From contig CAYZMH010000001.1 of the NCBI GenBank assembly GCA_964479445.1, positions 62,001 through 126,000 on the forward strand: DNA of 64,000 nucleotides. Reading direction: 5' to 3'. Origin of the DNA: CAYZMH01 sp964479445. Its GTDB lineage: Bacteria; Bacteroidota; Bacteroidia; Bacteroidales; GCA-2748055. Both the position numbers and the translations under genes were made by a program. Under the pieces are notes generated by a model. That model saw nothing but the letters and a program-made list of their open reading frames with translations, was not told where the DNA came from and did not search any database. Shown piece after piece: positions 1-8,400 of this stretch; the first letter of the stretch is position 1, and every line of letters starts with the position of its first letter.

Positions 1-1203
1 GGTACCATGTGTCCCAGCTATATGGCCACGAGGGAGGAGTGGACAACCACCAGGGCTAGAGCCAATATGTTGCGGGAATTCATAGCAAGCGATCCTGAAA
101 AAGCTCCTTTCGATCACCCGGAGATCTACAAGGTGCTGGACCTCTGCCTCTCCTGTAAAGCATGCAAATCGGAGTGTCCCTCGAGTGTGGATATGGCCAA
201 ACTGAAAGCTGAATTCCTTCAGCACTGGTACGATCAGCACGGTATTCCTCTGAGAACGAGAATGATTGCTTACATTACCAGCATCAATAAACTGGGATCC
301 CATATGCCGTCTCTCTTCAATTATGTGGCCACATCACCGCTGTCCTCTAATCTGCTGAAAAAATTCCTGGGATTTGCCACCACCCGCAGTATACCAACCC
401 TTGCAAGGGTTCCGCTTAGAAAGTGGGCCCGACGCCACCTGGATGCTCTCAATAACTCCCTGCCTGAAGAGGCACCGGAGGTAATCTATTTTGCAGATGA
501 GTTCACCGAGTATAACGATACCTCCATCGGAATTACCGCTATTCGACTACTTAACAGACTGGGATACAGGGTGATGATTACCGGTCACGGACAGAGCGGA
601 CGGACCTTTATCTCTAAGGGATTGCTGAGAACAGCTCGCAAACATGCACGAAGGTGTGTAAAAGCGCTGGCTCCGCTGGTAAATGATGACAGACCCCTGG
701 TGGGAACTGAACCTTCGGCAATTCTGGGTTTTCGGGATGAATTTCCCGAACTGGTGGGCGAGGATATGAAAGAGGAGGCGACCCAATTATCGGAAAATGC
801 CCTGATGATCGAAGAGTTTCTTATGGTGGCCTATAAGAAGAAACAGTTTACCAATGAGGTGTTTACAAAGAGTGTACAACGCATAAAACTGCACGGCCAC
901 TGCCAGCAAAAGGCGGTTGCATCAACCCGGACCACCCTGGAACTGCTCTCCCTGCCCGATAATTACACGGTGGAGGAGATCCCGTCGGGGTGTTGCGGTA
1001 TGGCGGGTTCCTTCGGGTATGAAAAAGAACACTACGATGTCGCTATGAAAGTAGGCGAACTGGTTTTGTTCCCCGCAGTAAGACAATCAGAAGAAGGGAC
1101 CCTGATTGCTGCGCCGGGAACCAGCTGCCGGCACCAGATCTGGGACGGTACCGGAACCAGGGCATGGCATCCGGTGGAAATACTTTACGAAGCACTCATT
1201 TGA
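1..1203 (+). CDS. C-terminal part of FAD-linked oxidase / Fe-S oxidoreductase (5' truncated)
   Basis: The reading frame is open from base 1, so the gene starts before the window and its FAD-binding half is missing. What remains is the iron-sulfur part of a D-lactate-dehydrogenase-type or glycolate-oxidase-type flavoprotein. It opens with the end of a first ferredoxin motif (MCPSYMATREE, then TRARAN). A second cluster motif follows (CLSCKACKSECPSS). Two CCG-type segments come later (HGHCQQKA and SGCCGMAGSFGYEKEHY). From the family, such proteins oxidise a 2-hydroxy acid on FAD and pass electrons through two 4Fe-4S clusters to the respiratory chain. The substrate cannot be read from this part. 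The symporter that follows after 56 bases could import a dicarboxylate or amino-acid substrate, which is inference. Confidence 0.88.
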   Translation, partial: GTMCPSYMATREEWTTTRARANMLREFIASDPEKAPFDHPEIYKVLDLCLSCKACKSECPSSVDMAKLKAEFLQHWYDQHGIPLRTRMIAYITSINKLGSHMPSLFNYVATSPLSSNLLKKFLGFATTRSIPTLARVPLRKWARRHLDALNNSLPEEAPEVIYFADEFTEYNDTSIGITAIRLLNRLGYRVMITGHGQSGRTFISKGLLRTARKHARRCVKALAPLVNDDRPLVGTEPSAILGFRDEFPELVGEDMKEEATQLSENALMIEEFLMVAYKKKQFTNEVFTKSVQRIKLHGHCQQKAVASTRTTLELLSLPDNYTVEEIPSGCCGMAGSFGYEKEHYDVAMKVGELVLFPAVRQSEEGTLIAAPGTSCRHQIWDGTGTRAWHPVEILYEALI

Positions 1204-1259
1204 AAGAATAAATCTGGCTTTATAACCATCATTTGTTGAACACTACTAAGAGAATAACG

Positions 1260-2558
1260 ATGCTTAAAAAATTACCTCTCTGGGCTAAGATATTTATAGG
1301 AATGGGTCTGGGCATTGTATGGGGCCTGGTCGCTGTATGGCTGGAGTTTGATGAATTTACCACCAACTGGATCAAACCCTGGGGGAATATCTTTCTCAAG
1401 CTGCTGAAACTCATCGCCGTTCCACTTATTTTTGTATCCCTGGTAAAAGGGATATCCAGCCTTTCTAATATTACCAAATTATCCCGTATCGGATTGAAAA
1501 CCATCGGGATCTATATTTTTACCACGCTGGTCGCCACTACGCTTGGATTGATCATGGTGAATTCCATCCAGCCCGGGAATGTCTTTCCCGAAGAGCGACA
1601 GGAGTCCTACCGGGAACGCTTCATGGATGACGTCTCCGCCAGTCAGCTGTCCGCAGAATCACTGGAGAAAGAGTCACCGCTTGTTTTTCTCGAAGACATG
1701 ATACCGGAAAATATCTTTGCAGCAGCCGGGGATAACTCGAAAATGCTCCAGGTCATTTTCTTTGCGATCCTTTTCTCCATCGCGATTGTCATGATACCGG
1801 ATAAACAAACCGAAGTGGTAAGAAGGTTTTTTGACGGTCTGAATGCCATTGTATTGAAAATTATCGACATGATCATGTTCACAGCTCCATATGGTGTATT
1901 TGCACTGATGGCAGCACTGATTGTCGATTTTTCAGGTGATGCGGAACTCTTTGGGGCCCTTGGTATGTATATTCTTACCGCCGCCATAAGCCTCTTTATC
2001 CTGATTCTTATTTTCTATCCCCTGATTATCCGCCTGGTTGCATCTATTCCGTTGTTTCGCTTTCTTCGCGGCATCCTGCCTGCACAAATGGTTGCGTTCT
2101 CCACCAGTTCGAGCGCCGCGACACTGCCCGTCACGATGAAACAGGTGATCAATGAGTTCAGGGTCTCACGCGGTATCGCCAACTTTGTACTCCCCGTGGG
2201 GGTGACCATCAATATGGACGGAACATCCTGTTACCAGGCAGTAGCTGCTGTATTTATTGCCCAGGTATTTGGAATGGACCTTACCCTGAGTCAGCAACTG
2301 ATTATCGTCCTTACAGCAACCCTGGCCTCAATTGGAACTCCCGGTGTACCGGGGGGCAGCATCGTGATGCTGGTCATTGTGCTTAACTCCGTGGGAATAC
2401 CCGCAGAAGGACTGGCACTTATTCTTGGGGTGGACCGACCTATCGATATGCTCCGAACGGTCGTTAATATTACCGGCGATTCTACCGTCGCGACAGTGGT
2501 TGCAAAATCTGAAAATGAGCTGGGTACCGACGAATCACCCGATCTGTCAACCTCCTGA
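1260..2558 (+). CDS. Dicarboxylate/amino acid:cation symporter (DAACS family)
   Basis: Inner-membrane secondary transporter of the GltP/DctA fold, importing C4-dicarboxylates or acidic amino acids with Na+ or H+. Family landmarks are all visible: the serine-rich hairpin loop (STSSSAATLPVT), the NMDGTSCYQ motif of transmembrane helix 7, the second hairpin GTPGVPGGSIVML, and the helix 8 substrate site GVDRPIDMLRTVVNITGDS. The ATG at 1260 is chosen because MLKKLPLWAKIFIGMGLG starts directly before the first membrane helix. An in-frame TTG lies 27 bases upstream. The length of about 432 residues is typical. A short extracellular loop around residues 100-150 is acidic and poorly conserved. Specificity between aspartate, glutamate and C4 acids is not decidable here. 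Confidence 0.93.
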   Translation: MLKKLPLWAKIFIGMGLGIVWGLVAVWLEFDEFTTNWIKPWGNIFLKLLKLIAVPLIFVSLVKGISSLSNITKLSRIGLKTIGIYIFTTLVATTLGLIMVNSIQPGNVFPEERQESYRERFMDDVSASQLSAESLEKESPLVFLEDMIPENIFAAAGDNSKMLQVIFFAILFSIAIVMIPDKQTEVVRRFFDGLNAIVLKIIDMIMFTAPYGVFALMAALIVDFSGDAELFGALGMYILTAAISLFILILIFYPLIIRLVASIPLFRFLRGILPAQMVAFSTSSSAATLPVTMKQVINEFRVSRGIANFVLPVGVTINMDGTSCYQAVAAVFIAQVFGMDLTLSQQLIIVLTATLASIGTPGVPGGSIVMLVIVLNSVGIPAEGLALILGVDRPIDMLRTVVNITGDSTVATVVAKSENELGTDESPDLSTS

Positions 2559-2952
2559 GAATGCCATATTTTAAAAATAGCAGGGGAGAGGGCGTAAATA
2601 GTTAAAACAGAAACGGGAAAAAATAGTCATCCTAAAATACCAGCTTAACTACCTGAGTAACCCACATCAATAACAAAACAGGAAGCGGAACGTAAACGTT
2701 ACCACCCGGAAGAAAATGCTGTCACCAGAAAAGCAAAGTTGTCAGCCAAAAGAACCCCCGCACAGTTATCCATAAACTAAGACCACCGGGAATTGATACG
2801 CCCGCTACAAACAATTGTAAATTCCTTCTTACACACTTCAGAAATATTTCCCGACAGGGAAAATAAAAATATATTACAAAATAAAACAAGTATAATTTAT
2901 AAATGTTAACAGAACAGGAACCTCTTTCGGTCCGGCTAAGCCAGAACGCAGG

Positions 2953-2964
2953 TTACACATGTAA
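2953..2964. promoter_or_regulatory. Distal operator-like inverted repeat TTACA-CA-TGTAA
   Basis: Perfect 5-base arms separated by two bases, in the longer context GTTACACATGTAAAC. It is the same design as the three repeats at 3308-3366, about 400 bases closer to the symporter gene. A role as a distal binding site for the downstream XRE protein is inference. Confidence 0.4.
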
Positions 2965-3307
2965 ACGTTGTTTCAACAAGCTTAGGATTTATAAATTATT
3001 ACGTATTATTAACTGTAAATCAATTATATATATATTTATATATAAATAAAAGGTTCAATTAAACATCGCAACATAATGGATTTATGCCTTATAATATGTA
3101 AATATTTTATATTATAATGCAGAATATCAGCATTATATAAAATATATATAAAGTTTTAATTTAAATATGCAATAAAACAGTAAAATTAACTCTAATATAC
3201 AGTAATATAGACATATAATATATAACAATATGATCATACCGGGATAAAATCAATAGGTTTACCTGACCCCCTGGCAACCTGCATACAAGTCAACCAAACA
3301 ACTAAAG

Positions 3308-3366
3308 TTACAAAAGTAAACTACATAAATTCACACATGTGAACTACAGATTTGTTACATTTGTAA
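3308..3366. promoter_or_regulatory. Three phased operator-like inverted repeats upstream of XRE gene
   Basis: Three copies of a 5-2-5 inverted repeat: TTACA-AA-AGTAA at 3308-3319 (one arm mismatch), TCACA-CA-TGTGA at 3331-3342 (perfect arms) and TTACA-TT-TGTAA at 3355-3366 (perfect arms). Their centres are 23 and 24 bases apart, close to two helical turns, so they lie on nearly the same DNA face. The last ends 12 bases before the ATG of the XRE gene. This is the layout of cooperative autorepression by an HTH dimer; that the XRE protein itself binds here is inference. Confidence 0.55.
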
Positions 3367-3378
3367 AAACATGTTATA

Positions 3379-3906
3379 ATGAATGAACGATTGCGTAAAT
3401 TGCTCGCGAGTGAACAGCTCTCATCTTCTGCATTTGCTGATATAATAGGAGTTCAGCGCTCTAGCATTTCGCACCTGCTGGCCGGTCGTAACAAGCCCAG
3501 TTATGATTTCCTTATTAAAACACTGGAGGCATTTCCCGGATTGAGGGCTGATTGGTTATTGCTAGGAGAGGGAAGTATGTATAAAGAAGATTTCAATCCG
3601 TCCGGTACAGTTCTGTCAGGTGGAAAAAGCGAAAACAAAACAGAGGAGAAGGATGATGGAAACTCTGTTGCAGGGAGAGATAGTAGTACGGATATCCATA
3701 AAAAAGAAAGCAATTTATTCTCGCAATCCAATGTGTTTAAAGATGTAAACAATGAGAAAAACGGTGAATCCGATTCTGTAACCGGGGATAATGGACTGGA
3801 TGAGGATCTTACAGTAAGTCGGGCTGAGAAGAGTCCGGATAAACACATAAAGAGGGTCATGGTACTCTATTCCGATCATACTTTTCAATCCTATGAACCT
3901 GAATAA
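3379..3906 (+). CDS. XRE-family helix-turn-helix transcriptional regulator
   Basis: The N-terminal 70 residues form a Cro/CI-type HTH: MNERLRKLLASEQLSSSAFA, then the recognition helix region GVQRSSISHLLAGRNKPSYDF, then LRADWLLLGEGSMYK, a tail typical of Bacteroidota XRE proteins. Residues about 75-150 are low-complexity, rich in Ser, Asn, Asp, Glu and Lys, and probably disordered. The last 20 residues (IKRVMVLYSDHTFQSYEPE) look folded and recur in this protein type. The gene stands alone between an AT-rich spacer and pyrD, which starts 33 bases later. The phased inverted repeats directly upstream suggest autoregulation (inference). Target genes are unknown. Confidence 0.85.
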   Translation: MNERLRKLLASEQLSSSAFADIIGVQRSSISHLLAGRNKPSYDFLIKTLEAFPGLRADWLLLGEGSMYKEDFNPSGTVLSGGKSENKTEEKDDGNSVAGRDSSTDIHKKESNLFSQSNVFKDVNNEKNGESDSVTGDNGLDEDLTVSRAEKSPDKHIKRVMVLYSDHTFQSYEPE

Positions 3907-3939
3907 TGATTTCTGTGTATATTTGCCAGCAAAAATTGC

Positions 3940-4983
3940 ATGTATAAGCGCATCATACGTCCCCTCCTGTTTCTTTTTGCCCCTGAGACCATACATCATT
4001 TTTTAGTAAACGGATTATCTATTCTTTTCCGGGTACCCGGTTTTAGTGCTTTGATAAGGGCAATTTATAAGGTAAGGGATCCACGGCTTGAAACCGAATT
4101 CCTGGGAATGAAGCTGGAATCACCGGTTGGGCTGGCAGCAGGATTTGATAAAAACGGACTGGTATACAATGAATTTTACGATTTTGGTTTCTCTTTCATT
4201 GAGGTGGGAACAGTTACCCCCGAGGGTCAGCCTGGAAATCCCAAACCAAGAAGCTTCCGGATACCACGAGATTGCGGACTTATAAACAGGATGGGGTTCA
4301 ATAACAGGGGAGCAGATGCCATGGTCGGACAGCTCCAAAAAAAACGTCGCAGGAGTCTGGTGATAGGCGGTAATATCGGGAAAAACACCGCCACCCCAAA
4401 TGCAAAGGCTGCACACGATTATGAATTCAGTTTCCGAACACTTTATCCGTGGGTGGATTATTTTGTAGTCAATGTGAGTTGTCCGAATATTACCGATCTC
4501 CATGAATTGCAGGACCAGGATTCACTTGAGCAGATTCTCAGCAGGTTAACGGGTATTCGAGATGAGATGGATCACAGGCTGCCCCTGTTGCTGAAGATCT
4601 CTCCCGATCTGAATAACGCCCAGATTGATATGTCCCTGGCCCTTGTGCAAAAGCTGGGTCTGGATGGCGTTGTGGCTACAAATACCACCATAAAGCGTGA
4701 GGGCTTGAAAACCGGCAAAAAGCGGTTGGAACAGATAGGAGACGGCGGAATGAGCGGTGCACCAATTACTGGTCGAAGCCTGGAAGTAGTCCGTTATATC
4801 TCCGAAAAAACAGGTGGTACCATGCCGATAATGGGAGTTGGAGGAATTATGTCGGTAGAAGACGCCCTCCGCATGCTGGATGCCGGAGCTTCCGTGATCC
4901 AGCTGTATACGGGATTCATCTATGAGGGTCCGGCCCTCATAAAACGAATTCAGAAAGCGATCCTGGAACGCCGCCTCACCTAG
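3940..4983 (+). CDS. pyrD: Quinone-dependent dihydroorotate dehydrogenase (class 2)
   Basis: Catalyses the oxidation of dihydroorotate to orotate, the fourth step of pyrimidine synthesis, on FMN with quinone as acceptor, at the inner face of the membrane. The N-terminal 40 residues form the membrane-associated helical domain of class 2 enzymes (LFAPETIHHFLVNGLSILFR). The barrel follows: GLAAGFDKNG, EVGTVTPEGQPGNPKPR, the substrate loop NRMGFNNRGAD, NVSCPNI, KISPD, VATNTT, GGMSGAPI and VGGI. Length 347 is normal. At the catalytic-base position it has Cys (about residue 181) where class 2 enzymes usually have Ser; class 1 enzymes use Cys. The last 8 bases overlap the end of the convergent S41 protease gene. 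Confidence 0.96.
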   Translation: MYKRIIRPLLFLFAPETIHHFLVNGLSILFRVPGFSALIRAIYKVRDPRLETEFLGMKLESPVGLAAGFDKNGLVYNEFYDFGFSFIEVGTVTPEGQPGNPKPRSFRIPRDCGLINRMGFNNRGADAMVGQLQKKRRRSLVIGGNIGKNTATPNAKAAHDYEFSFRTLYPWVDYFVVNVSCPNITDLHELQDQDSLEQILSRLTGIRDEMDHRLPLLLKISPDLNNAQIDMSLALVQKLGLDGVVATNTTIKREGLKTGKKRLEQIGDGGMSGAPITGRSLEVVRYISEKTGGTMPIMGVGGIMSVEDALRMLDAGASVIQLYTGFIYEGPALIKRIQKAILERRLT

Positions 4984-6394
4984 CAGGGTATACCAGCGGA
5001 CCTTTGTCAGGCAACGGCATGGTAAGACGGTTTTTGAGATTCTTTACCGGATCGGGCAACACCTCGTAACCCGGTTTTGCAGGCAGTCCCTTGGTTGCTA
5101 TGGGGGAAACCCCGGTAATCGCTTCCAGTGTCCGGGCCAGAATCGGATCGGTAATATCTCCGAATGGCCTGGCAGTGAGCAGATCATCGTAAACCTCTAA
5201 ATCAGGTTCCAGTCCGTCCACAAATCCCGAAAACCCTGTAGCACTGGTATATTTAAAAACGATTGGCTGCATGGCCCAGCTATGCCGTGGAGGCTCCTCT
5301 GTATCGGGAATGGTGATCGACCCGTAAAATTTACCGTTGGTATAATCCCCAACATGGGTAACATCCAGGTAAGGATCCACCCCTATGATCAGCAGCTCGC
5401 TTGCAGAAGCCGACCGGCCGGAGGTCATGAAATAGACATCGGGCAGACCAAGATCAACCGATGGGTCTTTCTCGAGCAGTTGAACGAGGTACTCCGATTC
5501 CGGACCGTAATCAGGGTTGTTCGTGAAGTAATCCTGGTAGTAATCGTTCCACTGGTATCGTACGAAAATATCTTCACTGCTGGTTACGGAGGCCGGACTG
5601 AGCACCGACCCTATATGGGTGGCCATATTCACAGAGCCTCCCGGATTGTATCGAAGGTCAATCACAATATCATCGATCCCTTCGCTTACAAACTCGGTGA
5701 AAACATTATCCAGTGCGGTTAGATATTTGTCATTTTCTCCGCCGGTGAACTGGTTGTATACAAGGTACCCTATTTTTAGATCCTCGTAATCGATCACCTC
5801 ATAATGATGTACCGGGTTTTCATCAATGACTTCTGCCTGCAGAGTTACCTCTTTACCATTGGCCGTGAGTGTATTGGCTTCCTCATCATAATCTGAAAAT
5901 TCAAGGGTCACATCATCAGCGTAGAACAGGTCAAGGTAATTATCGATGGTGATCACCTGGTCATTAATACGCGTTACAATTTCGCCCCGCGTGAGTCCGG
6001 CATCCTCAGCCGGAGAACCCTTCACGATATAGGCCGCAACCAGGATCACTTCATCTGTTCCTGAAATGCGGATGAAATAAGGAGATATCCCGTTGCCCTC
6101 CTCAATATTGTTGAAACTTTTTTGCAGCTCCTCGTAGTCGTCCACGATCCATGAGAACCGGTCATCGGGATGAAGCAGTTTATAGAAAAAAGCTTCCGGA
6201 TCGCTCTCCTCCATGGGATCAAGATCCTGGGGAACATCTTCAGCCCAGAAATAGACATCGTTCATCACATCCCAAATCCACTGATTCAGGATCTCGGTTT
6301 CCGTGGGTTCCTGCTCTTCTTCTTCCTTATCGCAAGCTGTAGCAAAGACCACCAGGGCCAGAGCCATCAATATCCATTGTAATTTGCCTTTCAT
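4976..6394 (-). CDS. S41-family peptidase, PDZ-containing lipoprotein
   Basis: A C-terminal-processing-type serine protease anchored in the cell envelope. The lipoprotein signal ends in the lipobox FATAC with Cys at residue 21, followed by an acidic tether (CDKEEEEQEP). A PDZ-like domain spans about residues 100-165 (AAYIVKGSPAEDAGLTRGE, then VTRINDQ). The S41 core includes GYLVYNQF, IDLRYNPGGSV and MTSGRSASASELL. The likely catalytic dyad is Ser330 and Lys355, exactly 25 residues apart as in CtpA-type enzymes. The gene stands alone and converges on pyrD with an 8-base overlap. Lipidation places it in the periplasm or outer membrane. The substrate is unknown. Confidence 0.92.
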   Translation of the reverse strand: MKGKLQWILMALALVVFATACDKEEEEQEPTETEILNQWIWDVMNDVYFWAEDVPQDLDPMEESDPEAFFYKLLHPDDRFSWIVDDYEELQKSFNNIEEGNGISPYFIRISGTDEVILVAAYIVKGSPAEDAGLTRGEIVTRINDQVITIDNYLDLFYADDVTLEFSDYDEEANTLTANGKEVTLQAEVIDENPVHHYEVIDYEDLKIGYLVYNQFTGGENDKYLTALDNVFTEFVSEGIDDIVIDLRYNPGGSVNMATHIGSVLSPASVTSSEDIFVRYQWNDYYQDYFTNNPDYGPESEYLVQLLEKDPSVDLGLPDVYFMTSGRSASASELLIIGVDPYLDVTHVGDYTNGKFYGSITIPDTEEPPRHSWAMQPIVFKYTSATGFSGFVDGLEPDLEVYDDLLTARPFGDITDPILARTLEAITGVSPIATKGLPAKPGYEVLPDPVKNLKNRLTMPLPDKGPLVYPAR

Positions 6395-6608
6395 GATATT
6401 AAAGGGGTTGATACATTTTTATTATAACAAAAATAGCGTTTTAGAGTTTGAATGATGTCAGAAAAACCAAAGAATCCACCTGGTAAATTGAAAAAGGTCG
6501 GCAATCGGCAAAATAAGCGGGGGATTGTTCAGTAGCCGCAACAGGAATCTATACCGGTTACACCGGCAGGTAATTATTCTCCGCCAATGATACGATTATC
6601 CCGGCAGG

Positions 6609-7370
6609 TTAATCCTTATCCTGCGCTTTCCCGGTCATGGGTACAAACCGAACCGGATACTGGCTCTCACGGATCAGTTTCCCGCGCTTGTTCTTCTTCA
6701 TAATGATCAATTGCTGGTTCCAGCTATTCTTTCCTACCGGGATAACGATCCAACCACCGGGTTTCAACTGTTCAATAAGCGGCTCCGGAACATCCTTCGG
6801 AGAACAGGTTACAATGATCTTATCAAATGGTGCATGTTCAGGCCATCCCAGATATCCATCTCCCGTTTTCACCTTAATATGATCGTATCCCAGTTCTTTT
6901 AACGTCCGCGATGCCCTGACACTCAACTCCGGCACGATCTCTATACTATATACATGCGCCGATAACTCCCCCAGGATAGCAGCCTGGTATCCACTCCCCG
7001 TACCAACCTCCAGGATTCTGTCATCAGGCTGAACATCAAGTAACTGGGTCATATGGGCCACGATTACAGGCTGTGAGATGGTTTGATCATACCCAATGGA
7101 TAACGGGTGATTCCGGTACGCCACATCCTGAAATTGCCGGGGTACAAATGCATGGCGCGGCACAATACGCATGGCTTTCAATACATCAGGATCTGATACA
7201 TCCATATGAGGATACTCCTCGATAGAGTTTTTCACCAGGGAATAGCGCTCCCTTACCCGCTCCGAGAAAGCAGGATGATCATGGTTCATGGTATCCCGCG
7301 GATGCTGCCCGTAAACAGTTCCTGCGCCTGTGCAATACAAAATCAGAAAAATAATAATCCTCTTCGTCAT
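6609..7370 (-). CDS. pcm: Exported protein-L-isoaspartate O-methyltransferase
   Basis: Repairs damaged aspartyl and asparaginyl residues by S-adenosylmethionine-dependent methylation of isoaspartate. The SAM-binding motif I is clear (ILEVGTGSGYQAAILGEL, then VYSIEIVPEL). The family landmarks PRHAFVP, the region around YRNHPLSIGYDQTISQP, KTGDGYLGWPEHAPFDKIIVT and LKPGGWIVIPVG are also present. The ATG at 7370 is preferred over the longer frame reaching 7478, because MTKRIIIFLILYCTGAGTVYGQ is a clean signal peptide. This enzyme should therefore act in the periplasm, unlike cytosolic Pcm. It lies just downstream of tRNA-Lys and its terminator on the same strand. Confidence 0.93.
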   Translation of the reverse strand: MTKRIIIFLILYCTGAGTVYGQHPRDTMNHDHPAFSERVRERYSLVKNSIEEYPHMDVSDPDVLKAMRIVPRHAFVPRQFQDVAYRNHPLSIGYDQTISQPVIVAHMTQLLDVQPDDRILEVGTGSGYQAAILGELSAHVYSIEIVPELSVRASRTLKELGYDHIKVKTGDGYLGWPEHAPFDKIIVTCSPKDVPEPLIEQLKPGGWIVIPVGKNSWNQQLIIMKKNKRGKLIRESQYPVRFVPMTGKAQDKD

Positions 7371-7476
7371 ACCCCCAAGATACAAAATCACCGGTTGGGA
7401 ATCAAGAGGAGCGAGGTTACCCGGAAACTGCGCTATCCTATCAGGCTCATTAGTGTGAAAAGGAGGGGGTACAGCC

Positions 7477-7509
7477 AAAAAAATCCCCGGAAAAAATATT
7501 TCCGGGGAT
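7477..7509 (-). terminator. Rho-independent terminator downstream of tRNA-Lys
   Basis: On the minus strand ATCCCCGG (7502-7509 side) pairs with CCGGGGAT (7483-7490 side), extended by GGAAA/TTTCC toward the loop, and is followed by a U-run templated by the A-run at 7477-7483. It should end tRNA-Lys transcription before pcm. Confidence 0.85.
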
Positions 7510-7516
7510 CTCTGGG

Positions 7517-7592
7517 TGGTGATTCAGCTGAGGCTCGAACTCAGGACCCCCTCCTTAAAAGGGAGGTGCTCTACCAACTGAGCTACTGAATC
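7517..7592 (-). tRNA. tRNA-Lys (anticodon UUU)
   Basis: Complete cloverleaf on the minus strand. The acceptor stem GATTCAG/CTGAATC is perfectly paired. The D arm is GCTCAGTTGGTAGAGC, the anticodon stem CCTCC/GGAGG encloses loop CTTTTAA with anticodon TTT, and the T arm CTGAG-TTCGAGC-CTCAG is intact. Discriminator A73 is followed by an encoded CCA. The mature tRNA without CCA is 7520-7592. The TTT anticodon reads both Lys codons through wobble. A strong terminator follows. Confidence 0.97.
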
Positions 7593-7852
7593 AACCAGTT
7601 TCATTTTTGTAAAGCGGTTGCAAAGATAGGAACTATAAATAACTATGCAAATTCTATCCCTAAATTTTATCTCCGCAGAGAAATCTGACTGGTCAGATTG
7701 TATTGATATTCATATATATAACAAAAACCAAACAGGTAGAGTTCAATACGTGGAGTAAAATAAATCAACGGGAGCTGTAATAAAAAGTATCCCTGTTCGT
7801 CTTCCGCTTAGAAACCTGAATTAAAACATTGTTCAATTAAAAACAAACCATT

Positions 7853-8374
7853 ATGAAACGTATTAGTCTGATTACCGCATTGATGCTTGTACCCCTGTTC
7901 CTGCTCGGACAGAATAGCGCCGTTGATAAAATTTTTCAGAAATACCAGGGACAGGAAGGTGTAACCGTAGTTAACATCAGCGCCGAGCTCTTCCAGGTAG
8001 TATCTGCAATGGATACACAGGAGATGGGTGCCCCCGATTTTCCGATGGATAAGCTTACATGCCTGAAAGTTCTGGCCATCGAAGAACCCGAAGTCCTCAA
8101 AGGAGTCAACTTCTATGATGAGATCATCACCGATCTGGACGTGGACCGGTATGCCGAGGTAATGACCGTGCATGACGGGGAGGAGGACGTACGGATGTGG
8201 ATGAAGAATGATGGTCCAAGCATCCTGGAGTTTCTCCTGGTCGTTGGCAGTCCCGATGAAAATGTGCTTGTCTATATCCAGGGTGATTTCACCATGAACG
8301 ATATTGAAGGTCTTGCTCAATCTGTGGGTGGAATGCAGGGTATGGAGGAGCTGAATAACCTGGAAATTGATTAA
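7853..8374 (+). CDS. DUF4252 family exported protein (copy 1)
   Basis: A 173-residue protein with a signal peptide ending near LFLLGQ and the opening motif NSAVDKIFQKYQGQEGVTVVNIS, which matches the Bacteroidota DUF4252 family (VDK.F.KY.G.EG.T.V.IS). The middle holds the DVDRYAEVMTVHDGEEDVRMW strand region, and the end is ILEFLLVVGSPDENVLVYIQGDF. It is the first gene of a four-gene cassette: DUF4252, ECF sigma factor, anti-sigma-like protein, DUF4252. A paralogue at 9505 shares the same layout. Function is unknown; periplasmic location and a link to the sigma factor are inferred from signal peptide and context. Confidence 0.82.
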   Translation: MKRISLITALMLVPLFLLGQNSAVDKIFQKYQGQEGVTVVNISAELFQVVSAMDTQEMGAPDFPMDKLTCLKVLAIEEPEVLKGVNFYDEIITDLDVDRYAEVMTVHDGEEDVRMWMKNDGPSILEFLLVVGSPDENVLVYIQGDFTMNDIEGLAQSVGGMQGMEELNNLEID

Positions 8375-8400
8375 CTTGTAGCCCGTGAAAAGCAGGGCGT

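Larger units (their letters stand above)
2559..3378. other. 820-base AT-rich intergenic spacer
   Basis: No credible gene is seen. The stretch from about 2870 to 3240 is extremely AT-rich, with runs of alternating TA and T/A tracts, unlike the flanking genes. It holds four related inverted repeats, annotated separately, with three packed just before the XRE gene. A GGCAACC-containing segment near 3255-3285 resembles part of an S-box leader but lacks the remaining helices. The spacer could be a regulatory region or a scar of a lost insertion. No direct repeats or transposase remnants were recognised. Confidence 0.6.

Noticed and set aside
3255..3285. S-box/SAM riboswitch-like segment containing GGCAACC
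   Set aside because: Only one arm resembles an S-box core. The P1 helix, the GGTGC-type downstream partner and a methionine or SAM-related gene are missing.
6452..6535. 27-codon basic ORF (MSEKPKNPPGKLKKVG and so on) between S41 protease and pcm
   Set aside because: Too short, no recognisable promoter or ribosome site, and no family resemblance. Composition alone does not support a gene.
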